DNA from: Apodospora peruviana
Lineage: Eukaryota; Ascomycota; Sordariomycetes; Sordariales; Lasiosphaeriaceae
DNA length: 64,000 nucleotides
Assembly: GCA_033439685.1 (NCBI GenBank)
Contig: JAUEDM010000005.1
Coordinates: 992,001-1,056,000 of the forward strand
Direction of reading: 5' to 3'
The position numbers and the translations under genes were made by a program. The notes below the pieces were generated by a model. It saw only the letters and a program-made list of their open reading frames with translations, was not told the DNA's origin and did no database searches. Below, piece by piece: positions 10,796 through 21,384 of this stretch (its first letter is position 1; each line of letters begins with the position of its first letter).

Positions 10796-13700
10796 ATGAG
10801 CTCGAGTGTTGCCGCAGGAGCACCAGGAGGAGGAGGAGGAGGAGGAGGAGGAGAAGCGGGCGCGGTGGCTACGGTGTTTGAACGAGTCCTGGATGATTTC
10901 AAGACCAACCTGAAACCTAAAGACCAAGCCAACTTCAAGAAGACTACCATGAAAGACCTTCTGTTGGAAATTGACCAGGTGCAAAAGACCCAGTATTCGC
11001 AGCGGCGACTACAGGCGTCTATACGCCTCAAGCCTACCCTTGAAGCTATCACACAACTAGGAAAGGTGGTTGAGGTCTTTGCTAACAGTTCCGAGTTTGT
11101 AGCCTTTGTCTGGGTAAGATGTTGCACTTGGCCTTGCGCATTTGCTTGATAAGGTATGCTGACATGTGGATTCTAGGGGCCGATGAAATTTCTTGTTCAG
11201 GTACTTCAGTTCAACTTCCAGGCTTCCAGCATCACAGGTTTCAACTAACCGCTCGCAAAGACCGCGAGCACATTTGCTGATGCCTTCACCGAGCTACTTG
11301 ACGTCTATGAGGAGATTGGCGAGCGACTTCCTATGGTCCTTCAGTACGAAAATCTCTTCCATGATGACGCAAAAATGGTGCGAGCCTTAGGGTTTCTGTA
11401 CAAAGATGTCCTTGAGTTTCACCGAAGGGCACTCAAATACTTCCAACAACCCAGTCAGTCCGTCCCCAGTCACCATAGATGTCTCGTTGCTAAATCTGAT
11501 GGAATCATACAGTGTGGAGACAACTTTTCCAAGCGACCTGGAAGACGTACAAGTCTCGGTTTACCAAAGTAATCGGCGACATTAATCAACATAGCCGTCT
11601 GATAGAAAGTCGAGCCGCGCTGGCTCAAATCCTAGCGACGGAGAAAGACAAGGTCGAGAGAGACGCCAAGCTGCAGTCCATTATAGACAAGATTCAAGTG
11701 GAAGGAACGGAAAGGAAAATACAAGATGTTAAGCTCCAGGCTGTTATCGACGCCAACGAGGCGCGCCTGTTACGCGACCTGCACTGCTGGCTCCGGGCTG
11801 TTAACGTTCAAAACGACCAGCATCACTTCTCCAAAATCCGTGCCGACTACCCCGGAACCGGGAGATGGCTGTTGGATAATGCGACATTCAAGGAGTGGTT
11901 TGAACCTCTTTGCCAGGTGATACCACCTCTTTTATGGCTGAATGGAATACCAGGAGCAGGTGAGTAAGAGTTTCCACAGTCTATTACTACGTAAAAATTA
12001 CACCAGGACAGCACAAGCTAAACCAGAATTACAAGGCAAAACCATTCTCGCCTCATTGGTTGTAGAAGAAGCTCGCAAGCTACCCTCGTCTCCGACAGTC
12101 TTGTACTTTTATTGCAAGCACGGGGACAACGAACGAGACAACTTCATTTCGATCAGTCGGAGCCTTTTATCTCAACTGCTCTCCGAGCACCGAGACACAA
12201 TGCTCTCCTACTACCAGGACAAGTACTCCAAGAGCAACGAGGCGGTTCTCAGCACCTACTCGACAATCGAAGAACTCCTCAGCATGGCCATCAGAAATTG
12301 CCAGAGTGCCTACATCATCCTCGACGGCATCGACGAGTGCCCGAGAAAGGAGCGCGAGATCATCACAACCTGGTTTCGTGAGCTGGTCGAAGGAATGCCG
12401 CCCGCCAACCAAGACAGCATCAGATGTCTCTTTGTCAGCCAGGATGACGGCGTTGCCCGGAAGGACTTTGCGGACTTGAGGGCACTGAAGATTCGCACCG
12501 AAGACAGCAGACAGGATGTTGACAGGTTTAGTGCAAAGGGAGCACTGAATATCCAGAAGAGATTCAAGGTCACTGACGAGAAGCGTGATGCAATTGCTTT
12601 GAGGATCAAAGAGGCTGCAGGGGGTATGTTCTTGCTCGCCAAGCTGATATCAAGCAACCTGCTCCATCAGAAAACAGTGAGAGCGCTGGATTTTGAACTC
12701 GAACCGGGACGATTTCCAAAGGAAATCAACACAGCGTAGGTCCAAATCCCAATCACCGAGAACTAGATGCATTAACTAAATCGCATTTTCAAAAGGTATG
12801 GACGAATCATCGCACGCATATTCGACCAGGCGTCGACGACAGCGCAGGAGGATAGCCGGACGCTGCTTGCTTGGTTGGCATGCGCCAAGCGATCGCTGAA
12901 GTGGCATGAGATCCAAGGGGCGAAATCGATCTTTGTTCATTCACAGTCCGTAGACCTTGCGAGTGGTCGATTTGTTGAGGATTCCAAAGATCTGTGCGGG
13001 TCTCTCGTAGAAATACGAGCCGACGGAACAGTAGAACTGGTTCACCTGACTGCCAAGATGTGAGTATCTCCAACATGTTTCTCCTAGTTAAGATTGACTG
13101 ACAAACATTTAAAGGTTCTTGGTCACAGAAAAGCACGTCGACCAGCCGCGCGCGGAACTCGAGCTCTCCTCGCTTTGCGTCAACTATCTCAACTTTCCAG
13201 GGTTCAAGAAACACGAGCTACAGTGCACCAAGGATCTCGTCCAAAGCGGCTACTACGCATTTATGGACTATGCAGTCGCATACTGGGTACGCCACCTTGA
13301 GACCGCCCTGGTTAGTTTCAGCGACAAGAACGATCAGGACATCCAAAACCTCGCCGAGTCATTGGAAGTCTTCATCGAGCTGCACTATCAGAGCCAGCAC
13401 AGAAATTTTCCTATCTCACATGGCAACCGCGGCAGGCTCCAGTGCTTCGAGGACATGAGCTTATACCACGAGCTGCTGCAAGCCGTCATCTCGACGCGGA
13501 AACAGCTGACTTTCTACGGCGAGATGAAGCCAACCGAGATTGCTTTAGACTTGCTGGACGTCGTGGGAGAGGTCCGCCGCGTCCTCGAAGAGCTGCTTCG
13601 GACAGCCAATGCCGGCGACGAACTCGCTCAAAGTCTGGAGGAGAGCTACGGGTCCAACCTCTTCAAATGTCCACGCCTTAGCTGCCGCTACTTTTCCAAC

Positions 13701-14402
13701 GGCTTCGCAACCGCCGAGCAGCGCGACCAGCACCTCGACAAACACCAGCGGCCATTCCACTGCACAGTGACCGGTTGCCCCAGCTTCGCCGTAGGTTTTG
13801 GCTCGGAGAAAGATCTCGAGAAGCACGTCCAATCTCACGCGGTCATGATGGTGCACGATGAGGACCAATTCCCGGAATCCGAAGAGGAAGAAGAGTCCGA
13901 AGAAGACGAAGATCAGCGGTTGTCCCGACAGCAAACTCTGCAAGAAATTCCTACGAACGGCAACGCAGAAGACGAAAACGAAGTAGTCGCGCCCTTCAGT
14001 GACGCCCCAGAAGATGAAGGTACCAAAGCGGACGATGAGCAGCCCCAAACGAAGACTCAAGAGCGGACGCAGCAGAAACGCAAACGCGGAGAAAAGGGCG
14101 AACGGCAAAAGAACTTTGCATGCCAGACCTGCCCAAAAACGTTTACTCGCAAGTATAACTACACGTCGCATCTCCGGACACACTCGACGGATAAGCCGTT
14201 TGTATGCCAACACTCAGGGTGTGCACGAGCCTTTGCTCGATACAGCGACTTCAAGCGCCACGAACTGGTTCATGCCGGGAGAGGATTCGCCTGCTGGGGC
14301 TGCGGCAAGGCTTTCGGACGGAGCGATACGTTGGCTAATCATCATAAGAGCAAAAAGGGGGAGAGGTGCTTGGCTTTCTTTGATTATCAGGGAGGGACAT
14401 AA
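10796..14402 (+). CDS. NACHT (NLR-like) protein with C-terminal C2H2 zinc fingers
   Basis: Predicted STAND ATPase of the fungal NLR type. Seven exons (10796-11113, 11177-11200, 11261-11453, 11513-11959, 12036-12735, 12796-13059, 13115-14402) give 1077 aa. After a Gly run encoded by GGA repeats comes a helical N-terminal domain of the kind found before NACHT in many fungal proteins (FVWGPMKFLVQTASTFADAF, about residues 103-122). The NACHT P-loop is GIPGAGKT at 323-330 and Walker B is YIILDGIDEC near 420. A winged-helix-like region follows (WLACAKRSLKWHEI). Instead of ankyrin, TPR or WD repeats, the C-terminal part has Cys/His finger-like units at about 832-895 and three clear C2H2 fingers at about 982-1055, split by a long acidic then basic linker. 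Exon 2 is 24 nt. Fungal NLRs act in non-self recognition and programmed cell death; the zinc fingers suggest DNA binding or a sensor role, which is inference. Confidence 0.85.
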
Positions 14403-14585
14403 ATCACGGCTCAGGCTTCATCTGTGGTCACGAGGGCATGAGATAGGGGGGATCGTAATCCAAAAACTAGGAGCCTGCTCAAAACTTACCTTCTTATTCG
14501 TTGTTCATGCCCTCGTGACTCTCACATTGATCAGATGTGATACCCTAAAAGCCATACGCTTGTGCATCATCAGAAAGCCTGCCTG

Positions 14586-14624
14586 CCTACCTACCTACCT
14601 ACCTACCTACCTACCTACCTACCC
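14586..14624. repeat. CCTA microsatellite
   Basis: About nine perfect CCTA units about 180 bp downstream of the NLR stop codon. This is a simple sequence repeat with no sign of function. Confidence 0.9.
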
Positions 14625-15100
14625 TCATTTTGGGCTGTCAGATTGGGCTTACAAAGGTGCCTTTATCTGCTTCCATGTCCTTTCACAAAACGCACCTAAG
14701 AGTCTATCAGTGAACAAATTTACCAAAGAACACACATAGTCACCATGGCCTATGACTCAGTTATAGCGGTTAGGTGTTGAATATTAGTTTGATTACAATC
14801 AAGTCAGCAGTATTTGAAGAACCATATTTTGAAAGGGCATAAATGATATGCTTCATCCTACCATCGTAACATCCTACTAAGTATATTTTCTATTTTCCTC
14901 GATATCTACAGCAGACATGTAATTAGGACCTAGTCAACACAAAATCCCTGACATGCCTTCTCTACAAGTTAGTTCCTCTCGAGGGTAGTATAATCCCCTC
15001 CTTTATGGGAAAGAATGATGAGCGAGAGAGGAAGGGAAAACAACGAGGCTAGGGCCATGTCAAACACTGAAACTCACTGCACGCAATAGCAGAGCAAAAT

Positions 15101-16060
15101 ATTACGGCTCAGCATTTCAGTAAAGAAATTATCCGTGTGAAAGTTGAAACTAGAAAATGACGAGGTGGTTGAATGGGTTGTGTATGATTGGATGTGGCCG
15201 TGGGAGGTCTCGTGGTGATACCTGGCTAATAAATGTCGTGTAAATCGCAGGCCGGTCAGGCCCTGAAATAAACGGATCAGCGTGTATCCCCGAGCAAATA
15301 TACAATTGAACAGTTGAGAGTGGAAAATACTGGAGGCGTTCTACAACTCCTCGATTATTGGACCACGGGTTCACTTCATTTCTGCCTCGACCATGAGTCA
15401 CACTCGTTTGCTGTGGAACCTACGGGAACGCCTGATTCTGATGTTTGAGGTCCATGCTTGGTACGCCCGGACTGGTCAAATCTCGGAATCACGGCTCAGC
15501 GTGTGCTGCAGTCATAAAGTGAGTCATCTCGTTTCCTTGGTTGAGAATGGAAAATACTGGAGGGCTTCATCATCCTCTCGATGATTGGACGATTTCTGTC
15601 CCGATCATGCGCCAATACCGCAACTGCATGTGGTGGCACCTGGAGTACGCCCGGCTTTGGTGAGTGGTGTCAGATCTCGATCAAACTGGGCCCAAAACTA
15701 CGGCTCAGCGTGTGGCTTCAACGTATAGCCTGGGGGTTGATGCCGTCAAGTTGAGAATGGAAATACTGGAGGGCTTCACAGATTACTCGGTTATTGGACG
15801 ACAGGTTCATTTCTGCCTCAAGCATGCGGGTGGCACAAGTGTGAGGAACGCTCGGATTTTGTTTGGTGTCACCACAGTCTGTCGGAATCAGTCTCGATGT
15901 TTGGTACGCCCGGATTGATCAATTCTAGAATTACGGCTCAGCGTACTTTTGAGGCTTTGTGAGGTCAACATAGTGTGGCGGCCGCCGGAGGTCAGAGATG
16001 AAAAAGAAAATGACCGAGGGCTTCACAGCGTGCCCACTGATTGGTCCAAAGGTAAACCCA
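15101..16060. repeat. Tandem array of a diverged repeat of about 210-230 bp
   Basis: At least four imperfect tandem units. Each has ACGGCTCAGC or a near copy (15104, 15272 as ACGGATCAGC, 15491, 15700, 15933). About 40-60 bp later comes a second block reading GAGAATGGAAAATACTGGAG followed by GGCTTC (best at about 15310, 15540 and 15748). Then comes a CTCGATTATTGGACGA-like block carrying an inverted CCAAT box, and in the better copies TTCATTTCTGCCTC and TGGTACGCCCGG. Spacings of the decamer are 168, 219, 209 and 233 bp. All copies have the same orientation. I know no named element with this sequence. It lies on the 3' side of the HET relic. Confidence 0.75.
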
Positions 16061-16394
16061 TTGCCTGATGCTGTAGATGGTGGCAAACAACCAATCAGAT
16101 GTCAGAGTTTTGTATGTTACAAGATGTATGAGGAGCCCTGCCTGCATCCAAATCACTCACGCGAATTACCCCTTTCTTCACCCCTGTTAACACCACGCCA
16201 CGGAGTGAACATTCCTCAGAGTGCAAGCCATCTATCTATGTTCTATCCAAAACCATTCATCATAAATCTACTGTATTCTCAAACAAGAGCCAAGGTCTTC
16301 GGCTCTTGACGCCTAAGTTCCTGCTCAACATCCGGAAAGTACGCACTCAAATGAGCCTCGTGAACATGCATGATCCCAATCCGCTGATATTTAG

Positions 16395-17612
16395 TCATCT
16401 CCTCCATGTGTCTTCACCGAGGGGCTGGATCAAAAAAGGAAATGCCAAAAACGACTTCCACGACCCGCCCTCGCTACCCTCAAAGGCCTCAGGTGGAGGA
16501 ATCATGTCAAAGTCTGCGCGTCCAATAAGCAGCGCTGATAAAGGCGGAAACAGAGAAGCGATTATCTCGTAAGACTGACAGTCCGGCATGGTATGCTGCT
16601 GCTGCATCTCGCAGGAACATACATAGCCAGCCTCATATCCAGAGTCAAGAAATACGGTGCCTGGCTGTCGAGTATCGACGGTCAGCGACCGGTCGCGGGC
16701 GTGGGCCACGAGATCCAGAACTGTGTCTCTTGGTAGAACAGGTCCAGATACTGTTAATCTGCCCTCTTCACCGTCAAGTGTAATAAGCTTAGAGCGAGGC
16801 TGCTCGTCGTCATCCTTGATCCGAAGGATGGAGGACCAGCCGAATACTACTTTCTTTCCCGGGTCACACCAGTCCGAGGACAGCCAGCTCCATGAAGGGA
16901 ATTGAGTTTCATCGGTATCTGAGTTGGGTCGCCCACACTCCAATACACCGCAGTTGGTGCATTTGTTGGGGGATAATACATCAGTCTCTTGGTGTAGTTC
17001 TCGACGAGGTAGCCCCGGCTGTGAGCATGTAGTCTTAGCGGATTCGTCGGACTGCTCAGACCCGGACATGGCTGATGGCCCGGGTCCGTGGCGCACCTGT
17101 CGATGCCGTTGCGTCGTATCTTTTGGCAGTTGTTCTCTGACAGCGGGTTGAAGCCGTCAGTGTCTAGCACCACAATTCTTCCACCGACAGGGGCTCCGCC
17201 CCAACGAGCCGAAAAGGAGCCATCCGATGGCGCCGTCATGTAGGCTATCAGGGACCGGATATCTTTCAATGTTCCCTCTGACTTCAACCCCGAGGGGCTG
17301 CTGGCTGCACAGCGGAATGTGAGGGTGGCTGATCTCTCTTCGGCTTCGGGGCCCTCAGCGTCAAACGGTGTCCCCCTGAGGGATCTTGAGTGGCCGGTCT
17401 AGGATCTCACACCAACGGCATCCCGTCTTCGCACTGGCTGCGAGACGAGGCAACGACGGGATCTTGTCGCTGAACGTCCAGTCGAAGCTGTGCATCTTAC
17501 CCATCTCGGGGCGTATCTCTTCTCGGGTGGTGTTGGTGTAGACATCCTTCAACGCGGTTACAAACCCAGTGCAGAAGGAGCACCCATTTTCGATGTCCAT
17601 ATCAGACGTCAT
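16395..17612 (-). pseudogene. HET-domain gene relic lacking the HET core
   Basis: HET proteins drive heterokaryon-incompatibility cell death in filamentous fungi. Here the usual N-terminal region is present: Cys pairs in GCSFC, then SAKTGCRWCEIL near 17410, and the IDRC....GHQPC pattern near 17085 that normally precedes the HET domain. A C-terminal part with FPSWSWLSSDW (near 16880) is also present. The core between them, normally about 150-300 residues with YATLSYCWG and WIDSLCI motifs, is absent. The pieces lie in different frames: one break is near 17360 (DTV then stop, with FDAEGPE in another frame) and another near 17030. Both the deletion and the frame breaks argue for a dead gene. ATG at 17612 is the likely original start. 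Confidence 0.65.
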
Positions 17613-18760
17613 TTTAGTTGTGTGTTTCATGAAGACCAGAAGCAAACCTGCAAAAATGAAGAATAGCAATCACTGGTGAGATTGTGCTGCCAAGACGGTT
17701 TCCGTACCCCTGTAAGCAGCTGCCTGGAGTACTACCCCTGTGATCGGCGTCTCTCTGATGACGCTTACTATTACCGTTGTAGTATTGGGATATAAAGTCT
17801 TCAAGATCCACCGTAGCATACGTAAGGTGGTGTATTACTATTCCATTTCCGAGTCTTCAACCGCTGGGTAGGCCAATTTACTGTATGACCTCGCATCCAC
17901 CTATCCTCACCCAGATGGGGATGCAGGAGTCCTGCAGGGTATATCCGTAGTCATGGAGATTGGATAATTCCGCAAATCACGGCTCAGCAACGAGTTATGA
18001 TAGGGCTGAGAAGGGTGCAAAATGAAAAGAAAAAATGGCGGAAGGCTTAACTCGATGCTCGATGATTGGGCGATACGTGTGGTACGAAATGGGCAATGTT
18101 GACTTTAACCGGGCACAAGAGTCCTGCAGGACGTGATGCAAGTAGACTGTATAAACTAGCAATGATAACAGCAGCGGCGTTAACAATCTACCGGTCCGGC
18201 CAAATACTGAAGTGAGCTATCTATTCTCTATCAGAAGTAATACCAAGCTACCTTAAGTGTATGGTAGGAGAATCATCCACAACACGTAGGGGAGACAGTT
18301 GGTCGGCTAGCTGATTCCATCAGATCAGAAATGGATGCACGAAAGCATCCATCATATAGTAACCTCGTACCCAGTATCATGACCACTGGCGGCCAATGTT
18401 TATTAGCCCCGGGACCCGGACAACATGAACCCTCCTCCAGCGGCGGCCTACTCGCAACGAACGGAAGCCAGACTCAGCCCGCGAACATCGCCTCGCAAGC
18501 TCTCGGCTGCGTGCTTGGCAAGAATGTAAGACTCTTCCGATATGGACCAATTCCTACAGGGAGTAACAGCCTCGATGGCCTCCTCAATCGAGACTTGCCA
18601 GGCTGCTGATCCGTTTCCGGTCGTCGTCGTGGTGTTCCTGCCCTGCCCACCGTCGCCTAGACCTAGACCTCCCATCCAAGATGTCACAATTTCCCGGGAC
18701 GTCCAGTCGCTTTGACAGCAGGTATTACCCCACCGATGTCTATCATAACTGTTCCTCGTG
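17613..18760. other. HET relic 5' flank and BTB gene 3' flank
   Basis: Contains a diverged copy of the repeat seen on the other side of the HET relic (17921-18135). A short frame on the minus strand (18448-18687) encodes SIEEAIEAVTPCRNW and resembles nothing I know. No gene is supported here. Confidence 0.5.
17921..18135. repeat. Outlying copy of the HET-flanking repeat
   Basis: ACGGCTCAGC at 17979-17988 is followed by a GAGAAGGG...AAATGG block, GGAAGGCTTAACTCGATG and GATGATTGGGCGATAC. This is the same order as in the 15.1-16.1 kb array and in the same orientation. AGTCCTGCAGG occurs on both sides (about 17928 and 18120); the second is part of the perfect 12-bp palindrome GTCCTGCAGGAC at 18121-18132. 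The copy sits in the 5' flank of the HET relic. Confidence 0.7.
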
Positions 18761-19634
18761 CTATCCGCCCAACCGCTTATTCATGACATGCGGGCATAGT
18801 CGGAGCTGGCCGCGCCGTTCTTCCAGCATTGCTTTAATGTAAACTTGTAAGTATGGGTAGATCAGGTGAGACAGAAGAGGAGAGAGACTGACCTTCAAAC
18901 CGGCCCATCATATACTCGGGAATCAGATTCATATCAGTGATATCACTGTCATCATCGACACACTCATCGCGAAGCTGAAGGTACGACCAGCCACAGCTGT
19001 AGAGCAACGCCCGCGTGGCCGTCTCGAAGCCCTTGTCGTAGTCCAACCAGCACGACGCCATCGCGAGCTGCCACATCGCGTATGGACTGGACTCAGGCTC
19101 TTCCGTCGCCTCCGCGGCCGCGAACTCGATCCAGTCCTGCGCAGCAAACTTGAGCGCGCCGACGAAGCCGTACTTGTTCGCCATTTTCCCTATGCGAAGC
19201 AGCATGCCCGGATCTTCGGTCACATACTTGATTGTGTTGGTCACATGCTTGCTTGTGTTGCGGTAGTGAATGGAATTCAGAATGGCCTCCAAAGCAGCAG
19301 CGTCGGCGTCGTGCATGGTCACTTCCAAGGGAAGCTCGGACGATGTCGCCGAGGACGCGATGTTGTTGATATCACTTGTCGTGTTGACGCCGGTCGTTGT
19401 TGTCTCGTTGGGGGTTAAGGTTCGTGACGAGAGTGCAATCGATCCGTCTTCCGTCATCGGCTCTGGGGGTTGCATTGGCGCGACGGGCCGGTGCGGCAAC
19501 GAGACTGGAGCGTACATGTTCCTCAGCAAGACCCCTGGATTGTATCTCGTCGATACTGGACAGTAGCTCGGCCATCCCGGCGACACTGATTGGTATCTCG
19601 GCGAGCCTGGGACGTCTTCCGCTTGAGAACCCAT
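18761..19634 (-). CDS. Partial BTB/POZ-type protein
   Basis: Two exons, 19634-18893 and 18831-18761, give 270 aa. Residues from about 105 on look like the second half of a fungal BTB domain and its following helix: EVTMHDADAAALEAILNSIHY, then LRIGKMANKYGFVGAL and AAQDWIEFA. The first half of a BTB fold (the SDLTI...VHK..L...S.FF region) is not recognisable. The N-terminal 100 residues are Pro/Ser/Thr-rich. It may be a decayed or N-terminally rebuilt BTB gene. Proteins of this type in fungi are mostly uncharacterised. The final exon adds a short basic tail (EAMLEERRGQL). The start is the first in-frame ATG, but an upstream exon cannot be excluded. Confidence 0.6.
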
Positions 19635-21257
19635 TCTTTGGTTGGACGGGCGATTTGTTGCTCGATATGGGTGAGATCTGATGCTGTTCGGGGTAGTAAC
19701 CGTCTGGTCAGATCAGATTGGATGTGATTGTTGGAGAAAAGAGGGAGATGAATCAGGATGAGTAGTCGAGGTAACATCTATGACGGACGTATTTGAATTT
19801 CCAAGTCATGCTCAAGCACGTCAGGTCATGAAAGTTCATTCGATTATAATAAACTTTGTCGAGCCCGCTACAGGCAAAGTTTAACTTAATAAGGGCGCTA
19901 CGGGGAAGGACGACACGTACTATTACAAGATTCCTTCTGGCGTTTTATACGACGAACTAAGTCTCGTCATCACACGCCTCCATGCCCAAAACGAGCTACG
20001 ATATTGTGTCGACTCACTCACCAGGCCCACAGCCAATTGAGCTAGGTTCCTTAATCCAAAACGTGTCAGACTTCCAAGGTGCTAACCTTCGGAATTCCAG
20101 TGGATTATGTACTAAGCTACCGACCGGCCTACCGTCATAGATATCCTGGCTATACACCTTTTTAATGAGGCAATATGGGACCTTAATATCAAGCACATTC
20201 ACGACCTGCCCGCAAGCCAATCATTGAACATCCAGTGAAGCCTTCTGCCATTTTTTCTTCTCATTCTTGGAGAGTGGGTCCCGAGCATCCGTTTGAGCTG
20301 AGCTGTGATTTCACTATTCAAGGACTATCCAACCCCCATCGACTTGTAATAACCTCCAGGACTCCAACATCCCATCTGGGCGAGGAAGGTCAACACTGCT
20401 TCCATCACCATTAACTATTCCATCAAAAGGAATTTATCAAAGGCCACAACCCACATTTTGCAAGCAACGAACTGAATCCTAACCTAGCTAGCTTACTTAT
20501 ATAAGCGATGTTTTCGAAGATCTTCCAGTCTTCTAGTTCGTTCATCTAGATGTTAAAGAGTCTGTCTGAGACGCCAAGACGTACGAGACCACAGGACGGA
20601 TGCTTTTGCACATACCCGTTTCTAATCTGCTGAAATAGCTAGGTAAGGTAGGTGACACCGGAGAAAAGGATAAGGTACAGAAGTTACTTCTGCACTTGGA
20701 TCTTCGTACTTATATAGCTCATACGACTACTTTCAGCTGTTCTAAGCGATCGCCAGGCTAAATCCGAGGATATCCGGCATCAGTAGGGTAGCCATCCAAC
20801 CATTTACATGTATCAACACTACGTGCTGTAGAGGCCTTCCTCGTACCATGAACTTCAGGTAGTATAGTATCACATCCGATAGAGCATAAATTGAGAAATC
20901 ATTACACTTTTAACTTGGAAGATTTTTTTTGTATATACACGAGTCACTATTCGAAGAGAGAATCAGTGAAGCAAGACCTTGTTCGCCAATCGTACGTGCC
21001 TAGTTAGGTAGATATTACACGTACTTTTTCTTTTTAGATCTCGCAGACAAAGACAATCTAATTTACCAGAGTAAAACTTGGTAAAGAAGATATTATGCCG
21101 TAGCTATAAAAGATCAAAAGATTATAATGGTAACACTTGCCATATAGACATCCCGTTATTAGCCAAACAAAGGCTGGCAAAAAAGCAAGATCGAGAATCA
21201 AAACCAAAAACGAGAGGCATTCAAAAAAGAAAAGAGAGAGGCATTCGCCGGGAATTG
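19635..21257. other. Intergenic, AT-rich
   Basis: About 1.6 kb with no coding frame of recognisable family and no clear RNA gene. The right end holds the Pol III terminator of the tRNA-Lys gene. Confidence 0.55.
21223..21233 (-). terminator. Pol III terminator of tRNA-Lys
   Basis: On the minus strand, TTTT is followed by TTTTTT, starting 25 nt past the tRNA 3' end. Oligo-T runs of four or more end RNA polymerase III transcription, so the unit looks intact downstream. Confidence 0.75.
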
Positions 21258-21384
21258 AGCCCGACGTGGGGGTCGAACCCACAACCTTGAGATTAAGAGT
21301 CTCACGCTCTACCGATCTGGAGGAGGTTAGTTTTATGTCTGAGAAAGTTTGTAGAGATGGAAAGTCTTACTGAGCTAGCCGGGC
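21258..21384 (-). tRNA. tRNA-Lys(CTT) with a 54-nt insertion in the D-loop
   Basis: On the minus strand the acceptor arms GCCCGGC and GTCGGGC pair (one G-T). The anticodon stem TGAGA/TCTCA closes the loop CTCTTAA with anticodon CTT. The T-arm is GTGGG-TTCGACC-CCCAC. The D stem GCTC/GAGC is also intact, but 54 nt (21370-21317) interrupt the D-loop. Removing them leaves GCTC-AATCGGTA-GAGC, a normal D-arm, and a 73-nt tRNA including the discriminator base. A canonical tRNA intron would lie one base after the anticodon; none is present there. It is either a functional gene whose insertion is removed in an unusual way, or a recently interrupted copy. Confidence 0.88.
21317..21370 (-). other. Spliceosomal-type intron-like insertion inside tRNA-Lys
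   Basis: Read on the minus strand, the insertion begins GTAAGACT, contains ACTAACC (CTAAC at 21330-21326) and ends CTCCTCCAG. These are the 5' splice site, branch site and 3' splice site of the protein-gene introns elsewhere in this window, and 54 nt is within their size range. It falls in the D-loop, where fungal tRNA introns are not expected, and splits the box A promoter. Its own GTAAG extends TAGCTCA to a sequence that still partly fits box A. Confidence 0.8.

Larger units (their letters stand above)
14403..16394. other. Intergenic with microsatellite and tandem repeat array
   Basis: Nearly 2 kb without a recognisable gene. It begins with a copy of the decamer CACGGCTCAG right after the NLR stop. 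It then holds a CCTA microsatellite and the diverged tandem repeat listed below, and ends with a small perfect hairpin (arms 16284-16291 and 16301-16308) beyond the HET relic's stop. Confidence 0.6.

Noticed and set aside
13545..14213. Minus-strand 222-aa hydrophobic open frame
   Set aside because: Antisense of the acidic and zinc-finger exon of the NLR gene; the hydrophobic residues mirror Glu/Lys codons.
15101..16060. CRISPR-like array
   Set aside because: Repeats are long, diverged and head-to-tail in a eukaryotic genome; there are no short identical repeats with unique spacers.
16284..16308. Hairpin as a bacterial-type terminator
   Set aside because: A perfect 8-bp stem, but in a eukaryotic intergenic region with no T run; noted only as a hairpin.
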